DNA of 64,000 nt from Enterococcus_D sp050529585 (GTDB lineage: Bacteria > Bacillota > Bacilli > Lactobacillales > Enterococcaceae), in contig NZ_CP172882.1 of the NCBI RefSeq assembly GCF_050529585.1, positions 1,674,001 through 1,738,000 of the forward strand. Direction: 5' to 3'. How positions within the stretch are numbered: position 1 is the first letter of the stretch; the number at the start of each line of letters is the position of its first letter. The notes beneath the pieces were generated by a model. It was given only the letters and a program-made list of their open reading frames with translations. It was not told the origin of the DNA and made no database searches. Positions 7,781 to 15,267 of this stretch are shown here, piece by piece. The translations under genes were made by a program, and so were the position numbers.

Positions 7781-7893
7781 CTAACCCACTCCCAACGATT
7801 TTTTTGTTGTCGTTAGTATAGCATGGCAAACCCGTTTGTGGGGGCAGTCTAGCCAAAATAGTTGCCTGTTTTACATAGAACTTTCTATGATGA

Positions 7894-7921
7894 AAAAACA
7901 CGATCATAAAAATGATCGTGT
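7894..7921 (-). terminator. Terminator of AI-2E-type transporter gene
   Basis: ACACGATCAT / ATGATCGTGT hairpin followed on the minus strand by TTTTTT. Confidence 0.85.
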
Positions 7922-7929
7922 CAGCATAG

Positions 7930-9060
7930 CTATTCTTCTTCAGGCGCAACATCTGATATACGGCGTTGCTGCCAATAATGAATAATCGTACGGCTCATCG
8001 CTACTATGATCGAATAGACAGGTAATGCAACGATCATACCGACAAATCCTAGTAAATTTCCTGCAATCAATAACAAAAAGACAGCAATGATCGGATGGAT
8101 ATGCAGTACTTTGTTCATCACCAACGGAGAAACCAAATAGGATTCACCAAATTGAATAACTGTGATTCCTAGAATCAACAACAAACTCGTCTGAATATCT
8201 TGACTCAAAGCGAATAAGAACGCTGGCGCTGCCCCGATAAATGGACCAAAATAAGGAATGATATCCAAAACACCACAAATCAAGCCCAACAATAATGCAT
8301 TTTGCAATCCCAGCAAAGAAAAAACCAAGTAACTGGAAATCGCAACGTAGGAACAAACCAGCAATTTACCACCAATATAAGCTGAGGCTGCTTGATGGAA
8401 ATCATCACATAGTTGTAAAATCAATGAACGGTACTTTTGCGGTGACTTCTCTGACAAAAAACCAGGAATCTTTTCGCCATCTTTAAACATATAAACCAAT
8501 AGCAACGGAATCGTGAACAAAATGATCGCCGAATGAGACACAATTGAGATCAAACTAGTTAGACTATTCGTCGCACCCGTCAGAAATTGCATCGCAAAGT
8601 TGCCCACTTGAGAAAAATTGACCGATTCCACCAGTGGTTCAAACAAATCACGCATATAAGAATGATCAATATTGTCAATCACCAGATTGATGATGACTGG
8701 AACTTGACCAATAAACCGTCCCATCTCAGCTGCCAACGCTGGCGCAATCACTTGAATGATCAAATAAGCTGCGAAAACAATGAGCAACAATGTGGAATAA
8801 AGCGCCACCGCTTTTCTATTGGTCAACTTATTGATCCAATTGAAAAAAGGTAAGAAAATATAAAAGATAAAGACCGAGATCAAAACTGGCAAGAAAACAC
8901 TCGAGAAAATGGCTTCTAAGGGTCTGAAAACAAAAAGGATATTAGAAAAGATCCAGATTGCCAGTCCTATTAGGCAAATGATCACCAAACTTGCAAAAAT
9001 TTTTGATTTTTGTAAAAACTTCAAATGATTTTCCTCCAAAATTCTGTATGTGATTTTCAT
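7930..9060 (-). CDS. AI-2E family transporter-like membrane protein
   Basis: A 376-residue protein of the AI-2E/UPF0118 family (PF01594) with about eight membrane helices. Members have been linked to autoinducer-2 export or to Na+/H+ exchange, so the substrate here is open. The family block D-I-I-P-Y-F-G-P-F-I-G-A-A-P lies around residue 267. The ATG follows AAGGATGGGTAG. It is the second gene of a pair, starting 26 bases after a small four-helix membrane protein, and ends in a strong hairpin. Confidence 0.88.
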   Translation of the reverse strand: MKITYRILEENHLKFLQKSKIFASLVIICLIGLAIWIFSNILFVFRPLEAIFSSVFLPVLISVFIFYIFLPFFNWINKLTNRKAVALYSTLLLIVFAAYLIIQVIAPALAAEMGRFIGQVPVIINLVIDNIDHSYMRDLFEPLVESVNFSQVGNFAMQFLTGATNSLTSLISIVSHSAIILFTIPLLLVYMFKDGEKIPGFLSEKSPQKYRSLILQLCDDFHQAASAYIGGKLLVCSYVAISSYLVFSLLGLQNALLLGLICGVLDIIPYFGPFIGAAPAFLFALSQDIQTSLLLILGITVIQFGESYLVSPLVMNKVLHIHPIIAVFLLLIAGNLLGFVGMIVALPVYSIIVAMSRTIIHYWQQRRISDVAPEEE

Positions 9061-9086
9061 CTACCCATCCTTATAGAAATAGACAA

Positions 9087-9512
9087 TTAATTTTGATGAG
9101 CTGAAAATGGTACTTGTTGGTGACAGGCGCGAATCAAATGCTTGCTTAACAGCAACTGCCAAAAACCGATCAGCAAAAAGATCAAGTGCAGTATATTGAT
9201 ATTTTGCAGCAAAGCTACTTGGATCAAAATCCAAGCAATCAAACAACCGCCCATGACCATACTCAGATAAAAAGCATCCTCTCTTATGATCAACAGTGCT
9301 GTAAGTAGATTTCCCAGTCCTAATACCAGTGCCAAAAATATTCCTGGAACCAAAAAAGTACGAAATGGGGTCTGTTGCAACATTGCCGTTGTTAGTCCAA
9401 GATAGGTTTCACCATCAAGCAACGGATGAACACTCAAAAATGCGATGGCGCTTCCCCCACAGGCACCAACACCAACAAACAACGTAATCATAAAGATTAT
9501 TCTTTTCCCCAT
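9087..9512 (-). CDS. Four-helix membrane protein of unknown function (141 aa)
   Basis: A small integral membrane protein with four hydrophobic segments, at about residues 5-26, 45-72, 79-99 and 101-121. Loops are short and no catalytic motif is visible. GAAAGGGAG precedes the ATG. It is first in a two-gene unit with the AI-2E-type transporter. I do not recognise the family, and co-transcription is the only functional clue. Confidence 0.65.
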   Translation of the reverse strand: MGKRIIFMITLFVGVGACGGSAIAFLSVHPLLDGETYLGLTTAMLQQTPFRTFLVPGIFLALVLGLGNLLTALLIIREDAFYLSMVMGGCLIAWILIQVALLQNINILHLIFLLIGFWQLLLSKHLIRACHQQVPFSAHQN

Positions 9513-9580
9513 TCATTTACTCCCTTTCAAACTTGGTTGGGTAGTGATTTTATGCGCTACCACGGCTACTTCACGGCTAC

Positions 9581-9982
9581 TTAATGATGAATAAATGCAA
9601 CGCCACCTGTCTGCCCGACTTGTTGAAACCCACAGGATTGATAAAATGATTTCGTCTTTGCTTGGTCATCTGTCAACAGAATTTTTTGCCGCACATCTGG
9701 ATACTGGGCAATCATCTTTTCAAGCAATGTCTGACCGATCCTTTGCCGTTGATAATCCGGCAAGACCAATAGATCTTGAATATAAAGAATGGTTTCTCCA
9801 TCTGTTACAGCTCTGACCAAGCCGACTAATACATCTTGATCATACGCTGCAATCACAGAAGAACGATGCAAGCCTTTGAGTAATTTCTCTGGCTTTTGGG
9901 TATAGAGTGTCCAACCAACTTTTTGATATAAAGACACAATTTGATCCTTATCAGTGGGTACTCCATTGTGAAATTCGATCAT
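9581..9982 (-). CDS. GNAT-family N-acetyltransferase
   Basis: A 133-residue acyltransferase of the GNAT fold. The acetyl-CoA binding signature is visible as LLVLPDYQRQRIGQTLLEKM (about residues 70-89), followed by the C-terminal F-Y-Q-S-C-G-F motif. ATG at 9982 is chosen because AAGGAGGA lies nine bases upstream; an earlier GTG overlaps spacing. Substrate cannot be told. It is a stand-alone gene. Confidence 0.85.
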   Translation of the reverse strand: MIEFHNGVPTDKDQIVSLYQKVGWTLYTQKPEKLLKGLHRSSVIAAYDQDVLVGLVRAVTDGETILYIQDLLVLPDYQRQRIGQTLLEKMIAQYPDVRQKILLTDDQAKTKSFYQSCGFQQVGQTGGVAFIHH

Positions 9983-10179
9983 CACAGCCACTCCTCCTTC
10001 GTATTATCAAACATGACTTATTTGGTTTATTTCATTCATGGTATCGTTATGAAACACAGCTGTCAACGTTTTCAAGCAAATAGCGTGAGGTTCTGCGCGA
10101 ATAGGCATGAAAATCTGCAAATCGAAACAATGGTTGCTAAGAAGACCGCTGTTCTGAACATAATGCTTATTATACAGGG

Positions 10180-11367
10180 CTACTGTAACTTCAATTCAGT
10201 ATTGTGACGAAATTCAATTTCTAGCAGTTTTTCTTTATTTAGTCCTAAAATAATCCCCATTGCCATACTAATGGCAATCAAGGATGTCCCGCCTTGGCTA
10301 AGGAACGGCAAAGGAATCCCCGTTAAGGGCAGCAACCCAATTGCTGCGCCAATATTTTCAAAAATTTGGAAAACCAAGCCAAAAATAAATGTGATCGCAA
10401 TATAGACCGATGCTTTATTGTTGGTCGATATCGCTGCAAAAATCACTTGGTAAATCAAATAAAAATAAAGGAAAATCACCAATGTACTGCCAAAAAAGCC
10501 GAATGTTTCGCCAATCACGGTAAAAATCATATCCGATTCCCGCACTGGTACATAGACAGTTGTATGATTCTGCGGGGCGCCTAACAGCCCTCCAGATCCA
10601 ATCGCTAAAATACTCCGAACTTGTTGAAAAGCGATCGAATCTTGATAAGCAAAAGGATCCACCCATGCTTTGATGCGATCCAGCTGATATTGCGAGAATG
10701 TTAATTGAAAGAGCAGCCGATTGCCCCATTCAGTAAACACCAACAACAGCAATACTCCGCCAACCAAGGCAGCAATACTCGTCATCACCGTCAATATCTT
10801 CCAATGGACCCCTGAAATGATAAATAACGCCCCTAACATGACCACAAAAACCAAACTGGTCCCAAAGTCACGCTGCAGATACATAAGTGCGAATGTTGGT
10901 ATGCTGTAAAACAAGACTTTACATACATAGATCATGTCTGTTTGGATCGTACGCTCTGCTTTGCGTTTTTCGTAGACCAATGTCAAATACACCATGAATA
11001 AGACAAACGCAATCTTCATAAATTCCGAAGGTTGGATCGTAAAGCTGCCGATCCGCATCCAGCGTTTCGTATGCGTTTCGCTAAACATAAATGGATCATA
11101 AAACCAATGCAAGGATGCCATCATTCCTAGGCAAAGCAAATACCACAGCCCGGAAAAGCGCAACAAGAATGATGTTTTGAGTAAACTAGCCGCCCCTAAT
11201 GCGATGACCGACAAAATACAAAAGAGAATCTGGCGTATCACAACGGACTGGGGAGGGCGACCATCCATGACAGCTGCCTGATATTGCACCCAAATACTTA
11301 ACAGATACAAAAGGAAAATTGGTAATAATAAAGCATAATTGATCTCACGCTGTTTGTAAAATCGCAT
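10180..11367 (-). CDS. rodA: SEDS peptidoglycan polymerase, RodA type
   Basis: A 395-residue protein with ten or so membrane helices, of the SEDS family (FtsW/RodA/SpoVE), which polymerises lipid II with a partner class B PBP. The Q-R-D-F-G-T-S motif (QPDxGT equivalent) is intact near residue 164. The extracellular loop with V-D-P-F-A-Y-Q-D near residue 236 and the C-terminal L-P-L-T-G-I-P-L-P-F-L-S-Q-G-G block are also present. It overlaps the 3' end of an upstream SEDS gene by 23 bases, so both are one transcript under the M-box riboswitch. RodA rather than FtsW is inferred from context and length. Confidence 0.88.
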   Translation of the reverse strand: MRFYKQREINYALLLPIFLLYLLSIWVQYQAAVMDGRPPQSVVIRQILFCILSVIALGAASLLKTSFLLRFSGLWYLLCLGMMASLHWFYDPFMFSETHTKRWMRIGSFTIQPSEFMKIAFVLFMVYLTLVYEKRKAERTIQTDMIYVCKVLFYSIPTFALMYLQRDFGTSLVFVVMLGALFIISGVHWKILTVMTSIAALVGGVLLLLVFTEWGNRLLFQLTFSQYQLDRIKAWVDPFAYQDSIAFQQVRSILAIGSGGLLGAPQNHTTVYVPVRESDMIFTVIGETFGFFGSTLVIFLYFYLIYQVIFAAISTNNKASVYIAITFIFGLVFQIFENIGAAIGLLPLTGIPLPFLSQGGTSLIAISMAMGIILGLNKEKLLEIEFRHNTELKLQ

Positions 11368-12496
11368 CGGATTGCCCTTCCTCTCTCAACAATTTCATGC
11401 ACAAACCAAATGCAAAAGATAGAATAAAGTAGCTTGATCCTCCATAACTAATAAAGGGCAGCGGCACACCAGTCATCGGCATCAGCCCTAAAATACTTGC
11501 AATATTAATGCTTGTTTGTATCAAGAGCAATGTCGCTGTTCCTAATAAAATCAATCCAACTTGGCCATTTTTACACGTTGCACTGCGCATAAATAACCGC
11601 ATAATGATGATAAATAATAAGCCAATCACAAAAATCCCGAAGAACAAGCCCATTTCTTCCACTATCACCGAAAAAATAAAATCTGTTTCAGCAACTGGCA
11701 GAAACCCTTTTTTGGTAATACTATTGCCAAGACCCAAACCAGTTAAGCCACCATTAAACAATGCATAATAAGAATGGATCATCTGAAATCCTTGGCCGTA
11801 AGGATCTGAAAATGGATTGCCGACCAATCGAATCCGATTGTAGACATGCGCAAACATGGATGGCAACAAGTCGTGCTGGCCCAGCGTAAGAATCAGCCCA
11901 CCTACTAGTGCAATACTCACTACTAAGGCTCCAAACAACAAAGCCGTGATCTTGACTGGTACTTGCACAGTGGTGATCATAATAAAGGCAAGAAATAGCA
12001 GAATAAACACACCCGCAACTTTAGGTTGAAACAGAATCAATAAGCAGCAAATCAGCAACAAGCCTAGTGGTTTTCTCATGTCTCGAAGCGAAGCTTTCGG
12101 TTCCTGAAAAAAATGTGCCAAATACAAAATCATCCCCACATTCACGATCTCTGAAGGCTGAAATTGCAAACCTGCGATCGATACCCAACGTTGGGCACCA
12201 TTGACTGTCACCCCAAAAAAGGGCACATGAGCCATCAAAAGGGTCAGCACACCAAAAGCAATCAATCCAACTGCCAATGGGCGTCCAAGTAAAATATTGA
12301 CACGCACACGTTGCAGCGTAAGAATCAATACCCAGCTCAGTACCAAAAAAATCAATTGTCTTTGGAACAACGCTGAAGGTTGTGCACCTATTGTCAATAA
12401 GCGAAAGGAACTCGCGCTATATATCATCAAAAGACCGACCATGCTCAGTAGGATATAAGCGATGATCAACAGCCAATCTGTCTTTCTATTTTCCAT
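11345..12496 (-). CDS. SEDS family protein (RodA/FtsW paralogue), first of tandem pair
   Basis: A 383-residue polytopic protein of the FtsW/RodA/SpoVE family. The catalytic loop N-P-F-S-D-P-Y-G-Q-G-F-Q keeps its Asp (about residue 230), and the C-terminal P-M-T-G-V-P-L-P-F-I-S-Y-G-G motif is intact. The segment that normally reads Gln-Pro-Asp-x-Gly reads Gln-Pro-Lys-Val-Ala-Gly, a clear departure from the consensus. ATG at 12496 has AGGAG eight bases upstream; the GTG at 12505 is too close. It is the first gene after the M-box riboswitch and terminator and overlaps the RodA gene that follows. Tandem SEDS genes are, to my recollection, found in other enterococci. Confidence 0.85.
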   Translation of the reverse strand: MENRKTDWLLIIAYILLSMVGLLMIYSASSFRLLTIGAQPSALFQRQLIFLVLSWVLILTLQRVRVNILLGRPLAVGLIAFGVLTLLMAHVPFFGVTVNGAQRWVSIAGLQFQPSEIVNVGMILYLAHFFQEPKASLRDMRKPLGLLLICCLLILFQPKVAGVFILLFLAFIMITTVQVPVKITALLFGALVVSIALVGGLILTLGQHDLLPSMFAHVYNRIRLVGNPFSDPYGQGFQMIHSYYALFNGGLTGLGLGNSITKKGFLPVAETDFIFSVIVEEMGLFFGIFVIGLLFIIIMRLFMRSATCKNGQVGLILLGTATLLLIQTSINIASILGLMPMTGVPLPFISYGGSSYFILSFAFGLCMKLLREEGQSDAILQTA

Positions 12497-12574
12497 ACTA
12501 TCCACTCCTATTTCCTTGGAGTCGGTGTTCAGACGGTCTTACGTGTTGTGCAAGCTATCTTTCTTGCGGCCTAA

Positions 12575-12613
12575 GAAAAAAAGTCTAACTTCCCTTAGGA
12601 CGTTAGACTTTTT
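12575..12613 (-). terminator. M-box expression-platform terminator
   Basis: AAAAAGTCTAAC and GTTAGACTTTTT form a perfect stem with a 12-base loop, and the minus strand continues with a T-run. It begins within a few bases of the 3' end of the riboswitch aptamer and about 80 bases before the SEDS start codon. Confidence 0.88.
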
Positions 12614-12614
12614 G

Positions 12615-12780
12615 CAATCTCATCGTCCGAGTTTTAGCACTATACAACGTAAAGCAATGCATCGCTTGCTTAGCTATTTTATGAAAAGCCTTAATCCGAC
12701 AATTCCTGTTCTACACATTGGCGTCTTTCGACGTTTCTGCGCAATAGCGTATGTTTGTATAGGAGCCTCACCTAACAAGG
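12615..12780 (-). ncRNA. M-box (ykoK) magnesium riboswitch aptamer
   Basis: Read on the minus strand, the region contains the conserved M-box blocks in order: GTTAGGTGAGGCTCCTAT, then ACATACGCT, then AGAAACGTC-GA-AAGACGCCAATG, and finally the 3' block TATAGTGCTAAAACTC with a closing strand. Order and spacing agree with the ykoK leader as I know it (Rfam RF00380). M-box RNAs bind Mg2+ and favour a terminator when Mg2+ is plentiful. Here the aptamer is followed at once by an intrinsic terminator and then by two SEDS genes. The usual targets are Mg2+ transporters, so the target is unusual. Confidence 0.93.
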
Positions 12781-12806
12781 TTTATTGTTATTTTATATCC
12801 AGTATG

Positions 12807-12835
12807 ATGGTAACCCTCTTCGATTGCTTTGACAA
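12807..12835 (-). promoter_or_regulatory. Promoter of the M-box/SEDS transcript
   Basis: TTGTCA (12835-12830), 17 bp, TACCAT (12812-12807) on the minus strand. The predicted start is about 20 bases before the aptamer. Confidence 0.6.
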
Positions 12836-12978
12836 CCTGATCATAAAAATATTCATTATTCTTTAGGATTTCTTAATCAAATAGAATAAATTGAAGATAT
12901 TTAAAAGTTTATACAAAAAAGCAATGAGTGAAAGTTCATGCTTCGTTAACCAACTAGATAACTATCGTAATTTAATAA

Positions 12979-13014
12979 AGGGTGTCATCTGCCTGCGCTG
13001 TACAGGGACGCCCT
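12979..13014 (-). terminator. Weak terminator-like hairpin after the MutS2-like gene
   Basis: AGGGCGTC and GACACCCT can pair with one mismatch around a GC-rich loop, followed by TTTATT on the minus strand. It would isolate the SEDS unit from the gene upstream. Confidence 0.45.
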
Positions 13015-13061
13015 CATAAAATAACGTAGCATTTACACAAATATTCGATTGCATCCCCAGC

Positions 13062-14933
13062 TTATTCTCGCTCTTTTGCCTGTTTCCTCAATTGTTTATA
13101 GGCTTTTTTAGACCCGCGTAATATATCTTTATTGAATTTATATGTCTGATGATCAACAAACAATTGATCAAGATCATACTCTGCGGGATACAATTCCTCT
13201 TGCTTGATCAACAGCTGAATTCTTTTCTCAGCCATAACTTCCATCCGTTCGTTGATCCATACTTGTACTTGTCCATTGTCTGCATACTGATAGAAAATGC
13301 CCTTTTCCCCTCGATCAGTGGCAAGCACTTGATCGCCTTTGGCAAACTTTCCATCTGATTCTGATTTTGGTCGAGATTCCTTGAGCAAAGCAAATGTTTT
13401 TTTGTCTAATGGGTAGTCTTTCGTCGATAAATAGGCTGCTGCATGCGCAACGATCGTTTGTGGAATCTGCATTTTTTCTGCAATCCAAAATGCATTGCTT
13501 TCTCCGACTTGATTGACCAGCAACCGATACTTCGGTGTCAATGTTTCAGGATCAAAGGCCATAGCTGCAGTTTGAAAGTCCGGATGGTCAACAGCATATT
13601 GTTTGATTTCCCCATAATGCGTCGTTGCAATCAGCAATGCCCCAGAACGATAGAGCGCGTCCATGATCGCGATTGCAAGTGCTGCACCTTCATTGGGTTC
13701 TGTGCCACTCCCAATCTCATCCAACAACACCACACGATTACGCTGATTATCTGCTAAAATCTCTGCAATATTGGCCATATGACCAGAAAAAGTACTCAAA
13801 GCATTGGCTAAACTTTGCTGATCGCCAATATCCATTGAAAGACCTTTTAAAAACGGAATGCTGCTCTGTCCATGATGGGCGGGAAACAACCCATGATGAG
13901 CCATCGCACAAACCAAAGCAACGGTCTTTAAAACAACCGTTTTGCCTCCGGCATTCGGCCCGGTGATCACCATACAACGCGTATCTATTCCCAAGGACAG
14001 GTCCAATGGAACAGCGGCATCACCAAGGAGGGGATGTTTGACATGATCCAAAACCAAGCGCTCATTCTGATTGATTTCCACGGGTGTACCTTTGATTTCA
14101 CGACAGAATTTCCCCTTTGCAAAAATCACATCTAGAACAGCCAAACAGTCCAAACATTGATAGATAGCTGGCAATTCTTCAGCGATCATCCCCGTTAGTT
14201 CCGCTAAGATTTGGTATTCAATCGCCGTTTTTTCTCCCTCTGCCAAAATCAAACGATCATTTAAGCGCGCAACTGCATCTGGTTCAATAAAAACCGTGCT
14301 GCCTTTATTGGACCGTTCAATAATTGATCCTTTGAACTGATGCTGCCACTCTGCCCTTACCGGCAATGTATACCGCTCATTCTTTCTGATCATCCGGTTG
14401 TCTTGTAAAAATTTGCTTTGTGACAAAAACTTTAAAAAAACTTTTTTCATGTCACTTTCAAGCTGGTCGATCTGGCGAACGATTTTTCGCAAGTGGCGGT
14501 TCGCTTCTGGATCAATGCGCTGATGACGGATAGTCTGCGCGATTTGCGCAGTAATACTTGAAAACTCACTCAATTCTTCTACATAGCGCGCCAATTTTGG
14601 CGCCAATGAGCGGTTTTTTGTAAAAAGTTGCTTGATTCTCGGAAAAGACCTTAAAAAGTCACCGTATGCTACCAACTCATGAGGCGTCAAAATAAACCCT
14701 TTCTCAATTTTATCTGTATACAATTGAGCATGCTGCAACCCCATAAAAGGAACTGCATGTCCCGCAGCCAAAATTGCGATGGCTTCTTTTGTTTCTTCCA
14801 TTCGCTTGTTTGCTGTTTCATAAGAAGCAGCCGGTCGTTCTTGTGCGAACAAGGTTTGGCCATAATCACTGATGATTTTTTGTTTGACTTGTGCTTTGAT
14901 TTGTTCAAATTCTGCTGCTTGAGGTATCTTCAT
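13062..14933 (-). CDS. MutS2-family ATPase without Smr domain
   Basis: A 623-residue MutS2 relative. It has the MutS2-type N-terminal helical core, a Walker A G-P-N-A-G-G-K-T at residues 325-332, the D-E-I-G-S-G-T-E-P-N-E-G Walker B/signature region at 405-416, and a KOW-like strand region around 530-575. Typical MutS2 is about 785 residues and ends in an Smr nuclease domain after a long coiled coil. Both are missing here, and the frame ends cleanly in a Lys-rich tail. MutS2 has been reported to act on collided ribosomes in B. subtilis, as well as in suppressing recombination. The leader upstream carries a stalling-type attenuator, which would fit a translation-linked role. Confidence 0.85.
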   Translation of the reverse strand: MKIPQAAEFEQIKAQVKQKIISDYGQTLFAQERPAASYETANKRMEETKEAIAILAAGHAVPFMGLQHAQLYTDKIEKGFILTPHELVAYGDFLRSFPRIKQLFTKNRSLAPKLARYVEELSEFSSITAQIAQTIRHQRIDPEANRHLRKIVRQIDQLESDMKKVFLKFLSQSKFLQDNRMIRKNERYTLPVRAEWQHQFKGSIIERSNKGSTVFIEPDAVARLNDRLILAEGEKTAIEYQILAELTGMIAEELPAIYQCLDCLAVLDVIFAKGKFCREIKGTPVEINQNERLVLDHVKHPLLGDAAVPLDLSLGIDTRCMVITGPNAGGKTVVLKTVALVCAMAHHGLFPAHHGQSSIPFLKGLSMDIGDQQSLANALSTFSGHMANIAEILADNQRNRVVLLDEIGSGTEPNEGAALAIAIMDALYRSGALLIATTHYGEIKQYAVDHPDFQTAAMAFDPETLTPKYRLLVNQVGESNAFWIAEKMQIPQTIVAHAAAYLSTKDYPLDKKTFALLKESRPKSESDGKFAKGDQVLATDRGEKGIFYQYADNGQVQVWINERMEVMAEKRIQLLIKQEELYPAEYDLDQLFVDHQTYKFNKDILRGSKKAYKQLRKQAKERE

Positions 14934-14993
14934 AACGATTGTCCTTTCTGGTGCCTGCAGAATCCGTACCCATCTGCGTCCAAAAAAGTGTAC

Positions 14994-15020
14994 AAAAAAA
15001 GCGATAGTTTCCCATCACCT
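14994..15020 (-). terminator. Attenuator terminator in the MutS2-like leader
   Basis: A stem of seven to nine pairs (some G-U) closed by a GAAA tetraloop and followed by seven T residues on the minus strand, about 60 bases before the start codon. Confidence 0.75.
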
Positions 15021-15105
15021 GATTCATCAATAACGATTTGTATCGGTATCTGCAGGCACAACAAATAAACGTGGTAAATTTCGTTTATTTGTTTAAATTG
15101 TCTGA

Positions 15106-15126
15106 TTAGATACCGTAGACACTCAT
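15106..15126 (-). CDS. Leader peptide MSVYGI
   Basis: ATG AGT GTC TAC GGT ATC TAA, with GGAAGAGG six bases upstream of the ATG, about 30 bases from the predicted transcript start. The last codons overlap the first pairing strand of the attenuator. Size and position are those of leader peptides controlling antibiotic-inducible ribosome-protection and rescue genes. Confidence 0.6.
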   Translation of the reverse strand: MSVYGI

Positions 15127-15162
15127 AAAATACCTCTTCCACTTTTTGAACGTGTTTCAATT

Positions 15163-15192
15163 ATTGTAATCGATACCACTCAAACTTGTCAA
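15163..15192 (-). promoter_or_regulatory. Promoter of the MutS2-like gene
   Basis: A consensus TTGACA (15192-15187), 18 bp and TACAAT (15168-15163) on the minus strand. Confidence 0.85.
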
Positions 15193-15214
15193 CTGCTCTT
15201 TCAAAGAGAACCTG

Positions 15215-15248
15215 CAAAAAAAACACCAAAGCTTAAACTTTGGTGTTT
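15215..15248 (-). terminator. Terminator of ahpCF
   Basis: AAACACCAAAG / CTTTGGTGTTT hairpin with a run of eight or more T on the minus strand. Confidence 0.9.
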
Positions 15249-15267
15249 GGGTGTTCCTACTATTTGC

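Larger units (their letters stand above)
14934..15160 (-). promoter_or_regulatory. Leader with attenuator (leader ORF, terminator, antiterminator)
   Basis: About 220 bases lie between a strong promoter and the MutS2-like gene. They contain a six-codon ORF (15106-15126), and CGGTATCT in that ORF (15108-15115) complements AGATACCG (15044-15051). A separate hairpin AACAAATAAACG/CGTTTATTTGTT follows. A terminator has the stem AGGTGATGG-GAAA-CTATCGCT and seven T (14994-15020). GTGCCTGCAG (15050-15059) is fully complementary to CTGCAGGCAC (14951-14960), and CGATA next to it complements TATCG in the terminator. A ribosome stalled on the ORF would mask the first strand and favour the antiterminator. 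Confidence 0.75.

Noticed and set aside
12462..12866. Plus-strand 134-codon frame over the SEDS leader
   Set aside because: No ribosome site, starts inside the SEDS gene and runs antisense through the M-box riboswitch. Its length is by chance.
14930..15160. 76-codon minus-strand frame upstream of the MutS2-like gene
   Set aside because: It starts with TTG without a ribosome site and crosses the attenuator terminator. The short ORF at 15106-15126 in another frame has a proper site.
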